A stretch of 64,000 nucleotides of DNA from Flavobacteriaceae bacterium UBA4166 (GCA_002379985.1 DFVG01000016.1:62660-126659), one strand, 5' to 3'; numbered from the stretch's first letter, positions 44,115-56,155 are shown. Program-made: numbers and translations. Notes: generated from the letters alone by a model not told the origin.

Positions 44115-45446
44115 TTATTCTGCGTTGTCCAAAAACTCTTTGAACTTTTCCGCCCATTTGTCAAAAAATCGTTTGCGTTCTTTTGGCGGCGCTTCGTTAG
44201 GTTCTTCTTCTGTTTCTTCGATAGTGCTTTCAGTGCTACTAGATGCTTCTTCTGCGACCATCGTATATTTCGCTTCCGTTTTTGTTTGACTCTGAAGACT
44301 GTTCAACACCAAGCCCACGGCAGTTGCATACATCGGACTCGTTGTTTCGCTATCACTATCGCCGGCGAGATGTTCGTTGGGATAGCCTACACGCGTATCC
44401 ATACCGGTGATATACTCTACCAGTTGCTTCAAATGCTTTAATTGCGAGCCTCCTCCCGTGAGGACAATACCCGCGATCAATTTTTTCTTTTGTTCTTCGT
44501 GACCGTAGTTCTTGATCTCCAAATAAACCTGCTCGATGATCTCCACCACTCTGGCATGAATGATCTTCGATAAGTTCTTCAGTGTGATTTCTTTTGGTTC
44601 ACGTCCTCGTAGTCCCGGAATAGAAACAATTTCGTTGTCTTTATTCTCTCCAGGCCAAGCGGAACCAAATTTGATCTTTAATAGTTCGGCTTGCTTTTCA
44701 ATAATGCTGCACCCCTCCTTAATGTCTTCCGTAATGACGTTTCCGCCAAAAGGGATCACAGCGGTATGACGAATAATTCCGTCTTTAAAAATGGCAAGGT
44801 CGGTTGTACCGCCTCCAATATCGATCAAAGCAACACCGGCTTCTTTTTCTTCCTGACTCAATACCGCGTGCGCGGAAGCGAGTGGCTCTAACGTGATTCC
44901 TGATAATTCTAACCCGGAACTTTTCACACAACGTCCAATGTTTCGGATGGAGGAAACTTGCCCAACCACCACATGAAAATTAGCTTCCAAACGGCCGCCA
45001 TACATACCGATAGGCTCTTTGATTTCGGCTTGACCGTCTACTTTAAAATCCTGCGGAAGTACATGAATGATCTCTTCCCCAGGAAGCATCACCAACTTAT
45101 GCACTTGATTGCACAATCGATCAATATCGCCGCCATCGATCACCTCGTCACTGTTGGTTCTTGTGATGTAATCGCTGTGCTGCAAGCTGCGAATGTGCTG
45201 CCCTGCAATCCCTACGACCACTTCAGAAATTTCCATGCCGGAAGATGTTTCCGCTTCTTGAACGGCCTGTTGAATCGACTGGATCGTTTGCGTGATATTG
45301 TTTACCACACCACGATGCACGCCTAGACTTTTGGATTTTCCAATGCCGAGAATTTCCATTTTTCCGTATTCGTTCTGCTTCCCTATCATGGCAACGATCT
45401 TTGTCGTCCCAATATCCAATCCTACCGCAATCTTGTCCTGTTCCAT
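44115..45446 (-). CDS. ftsA: Cell division protein FtsA
   Basis: FtsA is the actin-like membrane tether of FtsZ. The 443-residue protein has the ATPase motifs GLDIGTTKIVAMIG at the N-terminus, ALIDIGGGTTDLAIF (about 202-216) and LTGGGSQLKHL (about 335). The C-terminus (to KFKEFLDNAE) is a likely amphipathic membrane helix, preceded by an acidic linker. It sits directly after ftsQ (2 bases) and before ftsZ. Confidence 0.97.
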   Translation of the reverse strand: MEQDKIAVGLDIGTTKIVAMIGKQNEYGKMEILGIGKSKSLGVHRGVVNNITQTIQSIQQAVQEAETSSGMEISEVVVGIAGQHIRSLQHSDYITRTNSDEVIDGGDIDRLCNQVHKLVMLPGEEIIHVLPQDFKVDGQAEIKEPIGMYGGRLEANFHVVVGQVSSIRNIGRCVKSSGLELSGITLEPLASAHAVLSQEEKEAGVALIDIGGGTTDLAIFKDGIIRHTAVIPFGGNVITEDIKEGCSIIEKQAELLKIKFGSAWPGENKDNEIVSIPGLRGREPKEITLKNLSKIIHARVVEIIEQVYLEIKNYGHEEQKKKLIAGIVLTGGGSQLKHLKQLVEYITGMDTRVGYPNEHLAGDSDSETTSPMYATAVGLVLNSLQSQTKTEAKYTMVAEEASSSTESTIEETEEEPNEAPPKERKRFFDKWAEKFKEFLDNAE

Positions 45447-45448
45447 GA

Positions 45449-46168
45449 TTATTCTTTTTTAGTGGCTACCACTTGATTTCCGTATTCTAAATGAATGTCT
45501 TTGTAGCCGTGTAATACCTTCTTTTCTTTTGCTTTTTTATAAAATGCTTTTAAATTCTGAAACTTCTTTGCCAGTGCTTCTGGGCCACCAAAATAAACCC
45601 GTCCATCATAATCCCGAAGCAACAGTACCATTGTTCCTTTGGAAGAAACATCGATCCCAACCACACTGCTTTTCAAAAAAGGATCATTTTCAATAGCTAA
45701 CAACACCGGTGTAATCGCTTTTAAAAACTGCTGTCCTGCTCCTGTCACCAAAGGCACTCTCGCTGCATACACAGAAGACAACGGCATCGCCTCTCCATCG
45801 GCATCAAGATAATATTGTGGCGAACCCGCGATCCTTCCAATCGGATTGCGTTGTTCGATCTGTACTCCGATAGCTCCGTCAACGTCCATAAACACTTGCG
45901 CTTCCCGAATCATGGGGTTTTCCGTCAAGCGGGACTCCATCTCTTTCAAAACTACCTTTTCTTTGGTGATGCCCGTAAGACTGTCGTAATTTTGTATTAA
46001 CAATTTATTAACGGCAGAGCGGGTGATAAATGGCTCATTTTCATCCACAAATTGGATGTTGACGTCTTTTAAATAACGCTTAGAATTTCTTTTTTGTGTA
46101 AAGCCGAATAATCCTCCTACAAGTATGATGGCCAAGATCAATAATATGCCGTTGAGATACCGTTTCAT
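45449..46168 (-). CDS. ftsQ: Cell division protein FtsQ/DivIB
   Basis: FtsQ links cytoplasmic and periplasmic divisome parts. The 239-residue protein has one N-terminal membrane helix (about 5-24) followed by a POTRA-like domain beginning RSAVNKLLIQNYDSLTG and a FtsQ domain with IDVSSKGTMVLLLRDYDGRV. The ATG overlaps the murC stop by 4 bases. Sequence identity to proteobacterial FtsQ is low, so position in the cluster carries much of the weight. Confidence 0.9.
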   Translation of the reverse strand: MKRYLNGILLILAIILVGGLFGFTQKRNSKRYLKDVNIQFVDENEPFITRSAVNKLLIQNYDSLTGITKEKVVLKEMESRLTENPMIREAQVFMDVDGAIGVQIEQRNPIGRIAGSPQYYLDADGEAMPLSSVYAARVPLVTGAGQQFLKAITPVLLAIENDPFLKSSVVGIDVSSKGTMVLLLRDYDGRVYFGGPEALAKKFQNLKAFYKKAKEKKVLHGYKDIHLEYGNQVVATKKE

Positions 46169-47514
46169 ACCGCTAATTTTTTTATGACTTGTTTCACTTC
46201 GGCTCCAATATCTCCTGCTCCAACGATCAATTTCACGCGACAGTTTGAACGCTGCATCGCTGTTGCCATTTCTGTTTTTGAAATGAGTTGCTTCTTCGGA
46301 GTTGAAACCAGTGCTAATAAATGTTCACTGGTCACACCCGGAAGCGGCTCTTCACGCGCCGGATAGATAGGCAACAAGAGTACTTCATCAAATTGCGCCA
46401 AACTCTTCGCAAATTCGTCTTCAAAATCACGTGTTCTACTGAATAAATGCGGTTGGAACACGATGAGCTTCTGATCTTCCGGATACATTTCGGCGACCGC
46501 CTGATACAGTGCATTCAATTCGGTTGGGTGATGCGCATAATCATCGATCAATACCAAATCCTCACGTTTTATACGATACGAAAATCTACGCTGTACTCCT
46601 TTGAAACTAGATAAAGCCTTGGGTAGCTGCCGGGTTGGGGAACCTGCTAGCAGGGCCATTCCCAAGGCTGTAATCGCATTGTGTAGGTTGTGATGTCCGG
46701 GAAGCGAAAAACGCAAATCCCGTAAGGTTGTTTGTGGTGTTTTTAGATCAAAAACATAAACACCATCTTCTATGCGAACATTCCTTGCTTCATAATCGGC
46801 TGACGCATCGATTGCTACGGTGTGTCCGCCAAGAGGAACTTCCGCAGGATGTAACAATTGTTTCTTATCTGAAACCAAGTTTGAAAATTCATGGAAAGCT
46901 GATTCAATGTGTGCGCTTTCTCCGTAGATATCCAGATGATCGGCATCCATCGAAGTCACGCAGGCGATGTTAGGGTGAAGTTGTAAGAAGGATCGGTCAA
47001 ATTCATCGGCTTCTACCACGGTGATCTCGCTTCCTTTGTAAATAAAATTAGAATCGTAATTTTCAGCAATTCCTCCTAAAAAAGCGGTAACCGGCATGTC
47101 ACAGGCTGCCAACAAATGACCTAAAATGGCCGAAGTTGTTGTTTTCCCATGCGTGCCGGCTACTGCCAAACATAAAGTGTGCTGTGTAACCTTTCCCAAA
47201 AGCTCGGCGCGCTTCATCATGGTATAGTCGTTCGCTTTGAAAAAGGTGAGAATAGTATTTGATTTTGGGATGGCGGGAGTGTAGACCACCAATAGGTTTT
47301 CTTTATTTTCTATCTCCTTCGGAAGTGCAGACACACGATCTTCGAAGGTGATATGAATGCCTTCTGCGCACAACACATCCGTAAGCTCTGTTGGAGTCTT
47401 ATCATACCCATAAACTTCTTTTCCTTGCAATTTCACGTACCGAGCCAAGGCGCTCATTCCGATGCCGCCAATGCCTACAAAATATACGGTCGATATGTGT
47501 TGCAAAACGTTCAT
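46165..47514 (-). CDS. murC: UDP-N-acetylmuramate-L-alanine ligase
   Basis: MurC adds L-alanine to UDP-MurNAc, the first amino acid of the peptidoglycan stem. The 449 residues carry the N-terminal [13 protein letters not shown], the ATP loop [15 protein letters not shown] (about 120) and central-domain signatures such as [12 protein letters not shown] and FQPHLFSRT. It overlaps both neighbours by 4 bases. Confidence 0.97.
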   Translation of the reverse strand: MNVLQHISTVYFVGIGGIGMSALARYVKLQGKEVYGYDKTPTELTDVLCAEGIHITFEDRVSALPKEIENKENLLVVYTPAIPKSNTILTFFKANDYTMMKRAELLGKVTQHTLCLAVAGTHGKTTTSAILGHLLAACDMPVTAFLGGIAENYDSNFIYKGSEITVVEADEFDRSFLQLHPNIACVTSMDADHLDIYGESAHIESAFHEFSNLVSDKKQLLHPAEVPLGGHTVAIDASADYEARNVRIEDGVYVFDLKTPQTTLRDLRFSLPGHHNLHNAITALGMALLAGSPTRQLPKALSSFKGVQRRFSYRIKREDLVLIDDYAHHPTELNALYQAVAEMYPEDQKLIVFQPHLFSRTRDFEDEFAKSLAQFDEVLLLPIYPAREEPLPGVTSEHLLALVSTPKKQLISKTEMATAMQRSNCRVKLIVGAGDIGAEVKQVIKKLAV

Positions 47515-48605
47515 GCTTTGGGTAATAGTTTTTCTATTTCATCGACGATGTGTGCCGTGGCCTTCGGCTTTGCCAATTGCTTGATATTGGCGCTCAGTCG
47601 ATTTCTTTTTTCTTCGGAATTCAATAATTCCAATACTTCTTCTTTAAATTGCCGATTGGCTACTACTTCAGGCAACAAGATTGCGGCCTCTTTCGAGGCA
47701 ATGGCTTCTGCATTCTTAGTTTGATGGTCTTCGGCTACATTTGGTGAGGGAATGAAAATAACCGGCTTTCCCACCAAGCAAAGCTCTGAAACCGATAAGG
47801 CACCGGCTCGGGAAACGATCATATCGGCTGCTGCATAAGCGAGGTCCATTCGGTTTAAAAATGTATGTACTTGAATCCCGTTTCCACCTTTTTCGGCGTA
47901 AGCGGCTTCGTATAATTTTCCGCATTGCCAGATCACTTGCAGTTGTTGTTCTTGAAAGAAATCTACATGTGCATCGATCAACTCGTTGATCTTACGCGCG
48001 CCTAAGCTTCCGCCCAACACCAATAATGTTTTCTTTTCAGGATCTATTCCAAAGAACTGAAGTGCCTCCTCCCGCTTGGCGTCAATTGATAATAGATCTT
48101 TCCGAACGGGATTTCCGGTAAGCACTAATTTTTCCGAAGGAAAAAAACGTTCCATCCCTTCATACGCCACACAGATAGTGTTCACTTTTCCGCTTAACCA
48201 TTTATTGGTGACCCCCGCATAACCATTTTGCTCTTGAATGAGACTCGGAATCCCTTTTCTAGAACCGACTTTAAGCAGAGGTGCGCTTGCGAAACCGCCG
48301 GTACCAATAGCCACATCAGGCTTAAACTTATTGAGGATTCGCTTCGACTTCCAGAGGCTGGAAAGCAACTTAAAGGGAAGCAAGAAATTTTTAGCACTCA
48401 ATTTTCGCTGAATTCCTGAGATCCACAACCCCTCGATGGTGTAGCCCGCCTGCGGAACTTTTTCCATTTCCATGCGATCTTTTGCCCCGACAAACAGAAT
48501 AGCCGCATCGGGATAGCGAACTTTGAGTTCATCTGCGATCGCAACAGCCGGATAAATATGTCCGCCGGTGCCTCCTCCTGATATGATAAATCTATAGGGT
48601 CTCAC
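47511..48605 (-). CDS. murG: UDP-GlcNAc:lipid I N-acetylglucosaminyltransferase
   Basis: MurG adds GlcNAc to lipid I to give lipid II at the inner face of the membrane. The 364-residue GT-B enzyme has [20 protein letters not shown] at the start, [11 protein letters not shown], and the C-terminal donor-site motif [20 protein letters not shown]. It overlaps ftsW by 14 bases and murC by 4. Confidence 0.97.
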   Translation of the reverse strand: MRPYRFIISGGGTGGHIYPAVAIADELKVRYPDAAILFVGAKDRMEMEKVPQAGYTIEGLWISGIQRKLSAKNFLLPFKLLSSLWKSKRILNKFKPDVAIGTGGFASAPLLKVGSRKGIPSLIQEQNGYAGVTNKWLSGKVNTICVAYEGMERFFPSEKLVLTGNPVRKDLLSIDAKREEALQFFGIDPEKKTLLVLGGSLGARKINELIDAHVDFFQEQQLQVIWQCGKLYEAAYAEKGGNGIQVHTFLNRMDLAYAAADMIVSRAGALSVSELCLVGKPVIFIPSPNVAEDHQTKNAEAIASKEAAILLPEVVANRQFKEEVLELLNSEEKRNRLSANIKQLAKPKATAHIVDEIEKLLPKA

Positions 48606-49791
48606 TGAGTATATCTAACGGATTTTCTATAGTTTCTGTTTCTTGTTCTTCAATAACAGCTTGACGCTTCGCGCTAACGCTAAGCACCATTCCTAGTGCT
48701 AAACAGGTCATCCAAATGGACGTTCCTCCGCTACTGATCAAGGGAAGGGTTTGTCCCGTAACAGGGAAAAATTCCACCGCCACTGCCATATTGATCAAGG
48801 CTTGAAATACGATGGGCAACCCCACACCGATCACTAGCAATTTTCCGAAAATAGCATCTGATTTATGCGCTACAATGACCAACCGAAAGAGTAATAACAG
48901 GTATAGGGCCATTAAAAAATAGGCTCCAATCATTCCAAACTCCTCTACAATCACAGCATAGATGAAGTCGGATGACGATTGCGGTAAAAAGTTCTTCTGA
49001 ATACTCTTTCCGGGACCTAAGCCTGTGATCCCGCCAGACGCGATGGCAATTTTGGCCTGCTTGATCTGATAATCGGCTTCAGTATCTTCGCCATCTGCAA
49101 AATTTTCAACCCGATTGATCCATGTATCCACGCGGTTCGGGAATACTCCCGGAAACGCTTTGGCCGTAAGCACAAAGAGCGTCAGCAAGATCAATCCTGC
49201 GCCTAAGATAATGCCGAGATACTTCAATGGATATCCACCAATAAATACCAACATTACGACCATGCAGAAGATGATCGCCGTGGTTGAAAAGTTTGCCGGA
49301 AGGATCAATGCCAATACCACAAACACCGGAAGCCAAAGGGGTAACAGGGTTTCTTTAAAAGTGACTTGCTTGTCTTTGATTCGCGATAAATACCGAGCGA
49401 CATAGGTCAACAAAACGACGGCGGCCAAGGTGGAGGTTTGAAAGGTAACTCCCACGAACGGCACGCGAATCCACCGACTCGCATTAGCACCTTCTATGGT
49501 AGTTCCTTGAGACAAGGTGACCAGCAACAATACAACAACTACCGGTAACACCAATATGGATAATCCTTTGAAATAATGAAATGGAATTTTATGTACACCG
49601 TACATAATGGCAAACCCTAGCAGCAGATGCGCTGCATGCTTTAATAAGTAAGGCAAGGTGCTCCCATCTCCGTACAGATACGCCAAATTGCTACTGGCGC
49701 TGTATACAGGTAAAAAGGAAAACACAGCCAATAAGCCTGCCACGGCCCAGATAGCACGATCTCCTTTTAGATTTTTGAACATTCCTTGCAT
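48592..49791 (-). CDS. ftsW: Peptidoglycan polymerase FtsW
   Basis: FtsW is the SEDS-family glycosyltransferase that polymerises lipid II at the septum. The 399-residue protein has about ten membrane helices. It includes SEDS signatures such as [32 protein letters not shown], and the C-terminal [19 protein letters not shown]. The start may instead be the ATG three codons later (49782). It lies between murD and murG. Confidence 0.96.
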   Translation of the reverse strand: MQGMFKNLKGDRAIWAVAGLLAVFSFLPVYSASSNLAYLYGDGSTLPYLLKHAAHLLLGFAIMYGVHKIPFHYFKGLSILVLPVVVVLLLVTLSQGTTIEGANASRWIRVPFVGVTFQTSTLAAVVLLTYVARYLSRIKDKQVTFKETLLPLWLPVFVVLALILPANFSTTAIIFCMVVMLVFIGGYPLKYLGIILGAGLILLTLFVLTAKAFPGVFPNRVDTWINRVENFADGEDTEADYQIKQAKIAIASGGITGLGPGKSIQKNFLPQSSSDFIYAVIVEEFGMIGAYFLMALYLLLLFRLVIVAHKSDAIFGKLLVIGVGLPIVFQALINMAVAVEFFPVTGQTLPLISSGGTSIWMTCLALGMVLSVSAKRQAVIEEQETETIENPLDILSETL

Positions 49792-49800
49792 GACTCTTTA

Positions 49801-51135
49801 TTATAGATGTCTTACCGCTTCTTTGAATTGTCTACCACGATCTTCATAGTTTTTGAACAGGTCGAAACTTGCGCAAGCCGGACTCAGCAATACCGTGTCA
49901 CCGCGTTCTGCCAAACGATAGGCAACTTGCACCGCTTCATGCATCGAATCGGTTTCTACCATCATATCGACCACATTTGAAAACTGACGTATAATCTTTT
50001 CATTATCCACCCCTAGGCAAATGATCGCCTTCACTTTTTCATTGACCAATGGAAGCAAAGGTGTATAATCATTGCCTTTATCAACACCACCTACAATCCA
50101 AACAGTTTCGGTTTCCATGCTGTCTAAGGCGTAGAACGTAGCGTTCACATTGGTTGCTTTACTATCGTTCACATACATTACATTGTTGATCTTTAAGACC
50201 TTTTCTAAACGATGTTCTACCCCTTGAAAATGAGATAAAGATTCGCGAATAGTCGCTTTTCGTATTTTAAGAAGGGTTGCAACGGTGGCTGCCGCCATAG
50301 CATTTTTGGTGTTGTGCTGCCCCTGTATTCCTAGTGCATTGATTGGCATGATTTGTTCTTTTTGTTGTATTGTTATTACTATTTGATCATTTTCTATATA
50401 CGCTCCTTTTTCTAGTTTTCTTGACACGGAAAAAGGAATCAATTGAGAGCGAATGGAATGTTTTTTTAGTGCTTCGGAAATCACCGCATCATCAGCATCG
50501 TAGATAAAATAATCTTCCGGCCGTTGATTCATCACAATTCGGAATTTGGAAGCGATATACTTATTAAAGTCATGGTCGTACCGATCTAAATGATCGGGAG
50601 TGATGTTGGTCAACACTGCGATATGCGGTCGAAAATCAACAATACCATCCAACTGAAAGCTACTGAGTTCTAATACATAGTGTTCAATGCTTTTTTCAGC
50701 GACCAAACCGGCAAAACTGGTTCCTACATTCCCACCTAAAGCAACCTCCAAACCGCCGTCCTTAAGCAAATGATGCGTTAAGGTCGCAGTGGTCGTCTTT
50801 CCATTGCTTCCGGTGATCCCCACCAAGGTGGCGTCGGTAAACTGCGCCGCAAATTCAATCTCTGAAATTACCGGCACATTGGCCTGCTTCAATTGTTGCA
50901 CAATCGGAGCTGTTTCCGGGATACCCGGACTTTTCATCACTAGATCTGCGGAAAGCAGCCTAGCCTCTGTGTGCCCGTTTTCTTCCCATTCAATCTCAAG
51001 ATGTGTCAGAACGTCTTTATTAGTTTCCTTTATTTTTCCGAAGTCGGAAACAAAAACTTCGTATCCTTTTTTCTTTCCCAGCAAGGCGGTTCCTATGCCA
51101 CTTTCCCCTGCGCCCAACACCACCAATCGCTTCAT
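49801..51135 (-). CDS. murD: UDP-N-acetylmuramoylalanine-D-glutamate ligase
   Basis: MurD adds D-glutamate to UDP-MurNAc-L-Ala. The 444-residue Mur ligase has VLGAGESGIGTALL at the N-terminus, the P-loop GITGSNGKTTTATLTHHLL (about 108), NITPDHLDRY, YVNDSKATNVNAT and the C-terminal LLSPACASFDLFKNYEDRG. The start abuts the end of mraY with no gap. Confidence 0.97.
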   Translation of the reverse strand: MKRLVVLGAGESGIGTALLGKKKGYEVFVSDFGKIKETNKDVLTHLEIEWEENGHTEARLLSADLVMKSPGIPETAPIVQQLKQANVPVISEIEFAAQFTDATLVGITGSNGKTTTATLTHHLLKDGGLEVALGGNVGTSFAGLVAEKSIEHYVLELSSFQLDGIVDFRPHIAVLTNITPDHLDRYDHDFNKYIASKFRIVMNQRPEDYFIYDADDAVISEALKKHSIRSQLIPFSVSRKLEKGAYIENDQIVITIQQKEQIMPINALGIQGQHNTKNAMAAATVATLLKIRKATIRESLSHFQGVEHRLEKVLKINNVMYVNDSKATNVNATFYALDSMETETVWIVGGVDKGNDYTPLLPLVNEKVKAIICLGVDNEKIIRQFSNVVDMMVETDSMHEAVQVAYRLAERGDTVLLSPACASFDLFKNYEDRGRQFKEAVRHL

Positions 51136-52368
51136 TTATCGAATCTTTAGGGTTACGATCGTTAGGATGGCCAGAAAGATCCCGACAATCCAAAACCGCG
51201 TCACGATTTTACTTTCGTGAAAACCGCGCACCTGATAATGATGGTGTAGCGGTGACATCCGAAAAATTCTTCGGCCTTCGCCAAATTTCTTCTTCGTATA
51301 CTTGAACCAACTCACCTGAAGTACGACGGATAAGTTTTCCACAAAGAAGATTCCGCAAAGCAACGGTATCAATAATTCCTTCCGCGTAGCGATGGCTATC
51401 ACGGCAATAATTCCTCCAATGGTCAAACTACCGGTATCTCCCATAAATACTTGCGCCGGGTAAGCGTTATACCATAAAAATCCGATCAGTGCCCCTACAA
51501 AAGCGGTAATGAAAATTGTCATCTCGCCGGTGTTTGGCAGGAACATAATGTTGAGATAATCTGAAAACACAGCGTTCCCCGAAACCCAGGCGAACAGTGC
51601 CAACGTAATGGCAATAATGGCGGAAGAGCCTGCGGCTAACCCATCGATCCCATCCGTGAGATTAGCCCCATTAGAAACGGCGGTGATGATAAAGATCACG
51701 ATTGGAATGAATAGCAACCAGATATAATCTTTATAGTTTTCACCCGCCCAATCGATCAACGATTCATAATTAAATTCGTTTTGCTTAACAAAAGGGATAG
51801 TGGTCAACAATGATTTTTCTTCCTCATAGAATTCCCGAGGAGAGTTTTGAGTGATCTCTTCAGTTTCGTAAGTGGGGTTGATCTTTTCACGTTTGATGGT
51901 GACATCGGGGTGAAAAAACATGACGGCCCCTACAAAGAGTCCGAGCCCAACTTGCCCGATTACTTTGAATTTTCCAGGCAATCCGGCTTTGTCATTCTTA
52001 AATTTTTTGAGGTAGTCATCGATAAAACCGATCGTTCCCATCCATAGCGTGGTAACAATCAGCATGATGACATAGATATTTTCCAACTTCGCAAAAAGCA
52101 ATACCGGAATAAGCGTTGCTAGAATGATGATAATTCCTCCCATGGTGGGCGTCCCCGCCTTTTCACTCTGCCCTTCGAGTCCGAGATCCCGAATCGTCTC
52201 CCCCATCTGCTTTCGCTGTAAAAAGCCGATGATTCGCTTTCCGAAAATGGTCGCGATGATCAACGAAAGGATCACTGCCATGGCCGCACGGAAAGTGATG
52301 AATTGAAACAATCCTGCCCCGGGGACATTGTACAGCGAATCTAATTTTTCGAACAAGTAATAGAGCAT
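51136..52368 (-). CDS. mraY: Phospho-N-acetylmuramoyl-pentapeptide transferase
   Basis: MraY transfers the MurNAc-pentapeptide to undecaprenyl phosphate, making lipid I. The 410-residue membrane protein shows the conserved [27 protein letters not shown] and [12 protein letters not shown] segments with about ten helices. It is longer than the E. coli protein (about 360) because of an insert after the fourth helix (about residues 165-215), as in other Bacteroidota. Confidence 0.96.
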   Translation of the reverse strand: MLYYLFEKLDSLYNVPGAGLFQFITFRAAMAVILSLIIATIFGKRIIGFLQRKQMGETIRDLGLEGQSEKAGTPTMGGIIIILATLIPVLLFAKLENIYVIMLIVTTLWMGTIGFIDDYLKKFKNDKAGLPGKFKVIGQVGLGLFVGAVMFFHPDVTIKREKINPTYETEEITQNSPREFYEEEKSLLTTIPFVKQNEFNYESLIDWAGENYKDYIWLLFIPIVIFIITAVSNGANLTDGIDGLAAGSSAIIAITLALFAWVSGNAVFSDYLNIMFLPNTGEMTIFITAFVGALIGFLWYNAYPAQVFMGDTGSLTIGGIIAVIAIATRKELLIPLLCGIFFVENLSVVLQVSWFKYTKKKFGEGRRIFRMSPLHHHYQVRGFHESKIVTRFWIVGIFLAILTIVTLKIR

Positions 52369-52369
52369 C

Positions 52370-53836
52370 TTATTTGTTTAATTCGGTTAGTAGCTTCTGA
52401 AGCGTTTCAAAATCATCAAAATGGCTCCGTTCCCCATTGATTTCTTGATAGGTTTCATGGCCTTTCCCCGCCACCAATATGATATCTTGTGCTTTCGCTA
52501 GATTGCAGGCGGTTTTTATCGCTTGAGCGCGTTGTGTGATCGACAAGGTCTTCTTATAATGTTCCGGCGGCACTCCGGCTTCCATGGCTTCGATAATGCG
52601 ATCGGGGTCTTCGGTACGCGGATTGTCACTGGTAAAGATCACTTGATTGCTGAGCATTGCCGCGATCTTGCCCATTTTAGGACGTTTGGTAGCATCTCTA
52701 TCCCCACCGCATCCTACGACGGTGATCAAGGATTCGTTTCCGGTGCGGATGTCATTGATGGTTTGTAACACATTTTTTAAGGCGTCGGGCGTGTGGGCAT
52801 AATCCACGATTCCGGTTATTTTTTCCTTTTCAGACACTATATACTGGAAGCGACCCGCAACGCTTTCCAACGCACTCAAATACGGAAGCACCTCCATAGC
52901 ATCTAACCCAAGTTCAATGGCCACTCCATAAATAGCCACCAAATTGTACGCATTAAAGCTTCCTATGAGTTTCACCCAGACCTCTTGCCCATTGATCTTC
53001 AACAATAAACCGTCAAACTGATTTTCAAGAATTTGCCCTTTGTAGTCTGCCTGTGTTTTAAGCGCGTAATGCAATCGGTTGGCTTTGGTATTCTGAACCA
53101 TCACACTTCCGTTCTTATCGTCAATATTGACTAAGGCAAACGCATTCTTTGGAAGCTCATCAAAAAATTTCTTTTTTACATCCCGATACTCCTTAAAGTC
53201 TTTGTGATAATCCAGATGATCGTGCGATAGGTTTGTAAACACGCCCCCTCTAAACTGCAGTCCTTCAGTACGCTTTTGATGGATGCCGTGCGAGCTCACT
53301 TCCATAAAACAATAGGCAACACCTGCATCGGCCATCATGCGCAAATATTTATTGATGGTGAGCGAATCAGGCGTTGTATGGGTCGCCTTAAAATCTTCAC
53401 CTGCCACTTTAATGGTCACGGTAGAAAGCAGGCCGCAGGCAAAACCCGCCTTTGTAAACAATTGATATAAAAGTGTAGAAATGGTGGTTTTTCCATTGGT
53501 TCCGGTAATACCAATCAATTCTATTTCTTCGGAAGGGTTCTCATAAAAATTGGCTGCCATTCGCGCCAATGCCTCTTGCGTATCTTGAACTTTTACATAG
53601 GTCACGCCATTAACGCGGTCTTTCGGAAGTGATTCTGCTACAACTGCAATGGCTCCTTTGTCAATGGCTTGTTTTATAAAATTGTGTCCGTCGGAAAGTG
53701 TTCCACGAATGGCTACAAAGACATCATCAAGTCCCACATTTCTAGAGTCGAAATGAATATCGCGAATCGCCGAATGGGTATTCCCAACCACCTCTTCGAG
53801 TGCCACTTTATATAAGATGTCTTTTAACTGAATCAC
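52370..53836 (-). CDS. murE: UDP-MurNAc-L-Ala-D-Glu:meso-diaminopimelate ligase
   Basis: MurE adds the third stem amino acid, expected to be meso-diaminopimelate in Bacteroidota. The 488-residue protein has the P-loop [18 protein letters not shown] (about 113), THTTPDS, and the late region with [10 protein letters not shown]. That DNPR segment is the signature of the DAP-specific enzymes. The start is GTG at 53836, which overlaps the TGA of ftsI (GTGA). Confidence 0.96.
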   Translation of the reverse strand: MIQLKDILYKVALEEVVGNTHSAIRDIHFDSRNVGLDDVFVAIRGTLSDGHNFIKQAIDKGAIAVVAESLPKDRVNGVTYVKVQDTQEALARMAANFYENPSEEIELIGITGTNGKTTISTLLYQLFTKAGFACGLLSTVTIKVAGEDFKATHTTPDSLTINKYLRMMADAGVAYCFMEVSSHGIHQKRTEGLQFRGGVFTNLSHDHLDYHKDFKEYRDVKKKFFDELPKNAFALVNIDDKNGSVMVQNTKANRLHYALKTQADYKGQILENQFDGLLLKINGQEVWVKLIGSFNAYNLVAIYGVAIELGLDAMEVLPYLSALESVAGRFQYIVSEKEKITGIVDYAHTPDALKNVLQTINDIRTGNESLITVVGCGGDRDATKRPKMGKIAAMLSNQVIFTSDNPRTEDPDRIIEAMEAGVPPEHYKKTLSITQRAQAIKTACNLAKAQDIILVAGKGHETYQEINGERSHFDDFETLQKLLTELNK

Positions 53837-55830
53837 GATAATGTCAATATTATTTCTTGGCCTTCAATGACCGGGCTTCCGGCCTTGATGGATTGTTCTT
53901 TCACTCTTCCGTTTCCGCGAAAGCGAACTCGAAATCCGATATTTTCTAACAAGGAAACCGCATCCATTCCGGCCATCCCGGACACATCCGGCACTTTGGA
54001 ATAATGGGCTTGATTTTTTGCGTAATAGGTTTCAAATTTCTTCTGAATTGCAGGATCGGCATCAATATTCTCAACAGCATCAAGTTGAGGCGCATCGGTA
54101 TAGATCTTTTGAGCAATCCTTTTAAATACAGGCCCTGTTACATCTGCACCGTAATAACCTTTTTTAGTACTGGGTTTATGAATCACCACAATGCAAGAAT
54201 ACTTAGGGTTTTCTGCCGGAAAATACCCTGCGAATGAAGAGATATAGCGCCGGTTTGTTTCCCAGTCTTCCATCCAGTATTCCGTACGGGCAGTTCCTGT
54301 CTTTCCGGCCATACTAAAATTGGGAGAATAGAGCGAGGTTCCGGTACCACGTTTGACCACATTCTTTAAAATATCCTTGATCTGAAGCAGCGTTTCTTCG
54401 GAACAAATACCATCGATCAATACTTCGGTTTCAAACGTTTCCACCTCATCATTCCAAGCACGAATTTCTTTAATGAACCGAGGCTTTACCATCACTCCGT
54501 TATTGGCAATGGCATTATAAAACGCTAAGGTTTGAAGCGGCGTCAACCGAAGGTTATATCCATACGCCATAGAAGGCAACGCATTTCTACTCCACAGATC
54601 ATGACCGGGTTCCGGTATGACCGGTTTTCCCTCTCCTTTGATTGTAATTCCAATGGGCTGATCCAAACGCCAAGCCTTCAGTCGGTTTGTAAATTTTGTA
54701 GGGTTCTCTGCATAATGGTCGTCTACAATCGATGCCAATCCAATATTGGAAGAAACCTCCAGTGCTTTTGCTGCAGAGATCTTTCCATAACCGCCGCGTC
54801 TGCTATCGTGGATATTTCTACCGTAAAATCGTTTTCTTCCTTCTTTCGTATCTACTACCGTAGCCGTATCAATGACCTTATCTTCCAAGGCAGCCATCAA
54901 GGCCATGACCTTGAACGTAGAGCCGGGCTCATGACTTTCCCCTACGGCATAATTCAGTTTTTCATAGTAGGTGCCTTGAGAGGTTCTACCTAGATTCGAT
55001 ACCGCCTTGATCGCTCCGGTGGCGACTTCCATCACAATAACACTACCGTGCTCGGCTTCGTAGTATTCCATCTGCCGAAGCAACGCATGATGAGCAATAT
55101 CCTGAATATTCACGTTGATGGTAGAGATCACGTCAAAGCCATCCTGAGGCTCGATCTGGTTTTCATCGGTAACCGGTTTCCATTGTCCTTTGGCGATCTT
55201 TTGCTTGAGACGGCGTCCTTTTTTTCCGCTTAAATAGGTGTCGAAAGCACCTTCAAAACCCACTTCATACACGCCGGGTTGATTGCGTTGTTGATTGCCC
55301 ACCAGACGTTCGGCTACTTTACCCATGGGATGCTCCCGCACCACACTTTGCCGAACAATGATCCCGCCTTTGTAGGGCCCTTTGTTGAATAGCGGAAACC
55401 CTTTAATCTTCACATAATCAGAATACCCAAGATTCTTGGCCACCAACAAATAACGGTTTTTATTAGCGCGCGCCTTTCGGAAGAGATTTTGATAATAAGA
55501 AGCCGGACGACCGAGCAACGCACTCAATGCTTTGGAAAGCGGCACCATGTGTTCTTTAAAATCTTCGGAAGCAACTGTAACTGCGTCGAAGCGGATCTCG
55601 TATTTGGGAACCGACGTTGCTAATAAACTCCCGTCGTCTGCATAGATATTCCCGCGATTGGCTGGAATGGTAAAATTCTTAACCGTACTCTTTTCGGCCA
55701 GATCACGGTACTTTTCGCCTTCACTTACCTGAATATTGAGCAACTTCACACCCACGGCAATCGCGAAGATGAACATACATCCGGCGATAACGTAGAGGCG
55801 GTTTAGTATGTTTTTCTCTGCAATGGCCAC
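53833..55830 (-). CDS. ftsI: Septal penicillin-binding protein (FtsI/PBP3-type) with PASTA domain
   Basis: This class B transpeptidase crosslinks septal peptidoglycan. The 665-residue chain has an N-terminal membrane helix (about 10-30), a dimerisation domain and the transpeptidase. The active-site motifs are STFK (304-307, nucleophile Ser304), SSN (360-362) and KTG (510-512). A single PASTA domain follows (about 603-665) with VPDVSGMAGMDAVSLLENIG. It lies just after ftsL and before murE. Confidence 0.96.
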   Translation of the reverse strand: MAIAEKNILNRLYVIAGCMFIFAIAVGVKLLNIQVSEGEKYRDLAEKSTVKNFTIPANRGNIYADDGSLLATSVPKYEIRFDAVTVASEDFKEHMVPLSKALSALLGRPASYYQNLFRKARANKNRYLLVAKNLGYSDYVKIKGFPLFNKGPYKGGIIVRQSVVREHPMGKVAERLVGNQQRNQPGVYEVGFEGAFDTYLSGKKGRRLKQKIAKGQWKPVTDENQIEPQDGFDVISTINVNIQDIAHHALLRQMEYYEAEHGSVIVMEVATGAIKAVSNLGRTSQGTYYEKLNYAVGESHEPGSTFKVMALMAALEDKVIDTATVVDTKEGRKRFYGRNIHDSRRGGYGKISAAKALEVSSNIGLASIVDDHYAENPTKFTNRLKAWRLDQPIGITIKGEGKPVIPEPGHDLWSRNALPSMAYGYNLRLTPLQTLAFYNAIANNGVMVKPRFIKEIRAWNDEVETFETEVLIDGICSEETLLQIKDILKNVVKRGTGTSLYSPNFSMAGKTGTARTEYWMEDWETNRRYISSFAGYFPAENPKYSCIVVIHKPSTKKGYYGADVTGPVFKRIAQKIYTDAPQLDAVENIDADPAIQKKFETYYAKNQAHYSKVPDVSGMAGMDAVSLLENIGFRVRFRGNGRVKEQSIKAGSPVIEGQEIILTLS

Positions 55831-55834
55831 CGCG

Positions 55835-56155
55835 TTACTCTTTTTTATTGACGATTCTAATTTTATATGGTGGCGTTTCCGAAGGTTGTAATCCGCGACC
55901 TTTCATTGCTGCGATCACTTTACTTTCCATTTTAGATTGCATCACCTTCATGCGCACATCCACATATTCACTTTTTAACTCTTTCACCTCATTACTCAGT
56001 TGCGCGATCTCATGCACCTTTTTATCTGCGGTATGAGAGCTGGCGATCATGATCAAGGCCAATAGCGACAAAAAGATGATGAACCTCCAGTTCTTGAACG
56101 CATCATCGCTTACCAGAAAAGTACCTTTGAGGATATGATAGAGCTTTTGTTTCAT
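55835..56155 (-). CDS. ftsL: FtsL-like cell division protein
   Basis: This 106-residue protein has one membrane helix (about 25-43) and then a coiled-coil segment with heptad-like spacing (about 48-80). FtsL/FtsB-type bitopic proteins of the divisome look like this. It lies between rsmH and ftsI, the usual ftsL position. Sequence similarity is weak, so the call rests on topology and location. It is often misnamed S-adenosyl-methyltransferase through its neighbour. Confidence 0.85.
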   Translation of the reverse strand: MKQKLYHILKGTFLVSDDAFKNWRFIIFLSLLALIMIASSHTADKKVHEIAQLSNEVKELKSEYVDVRMKVMQSKMESKVIAAMKGRGLQPSETPPYKIRIVNKKE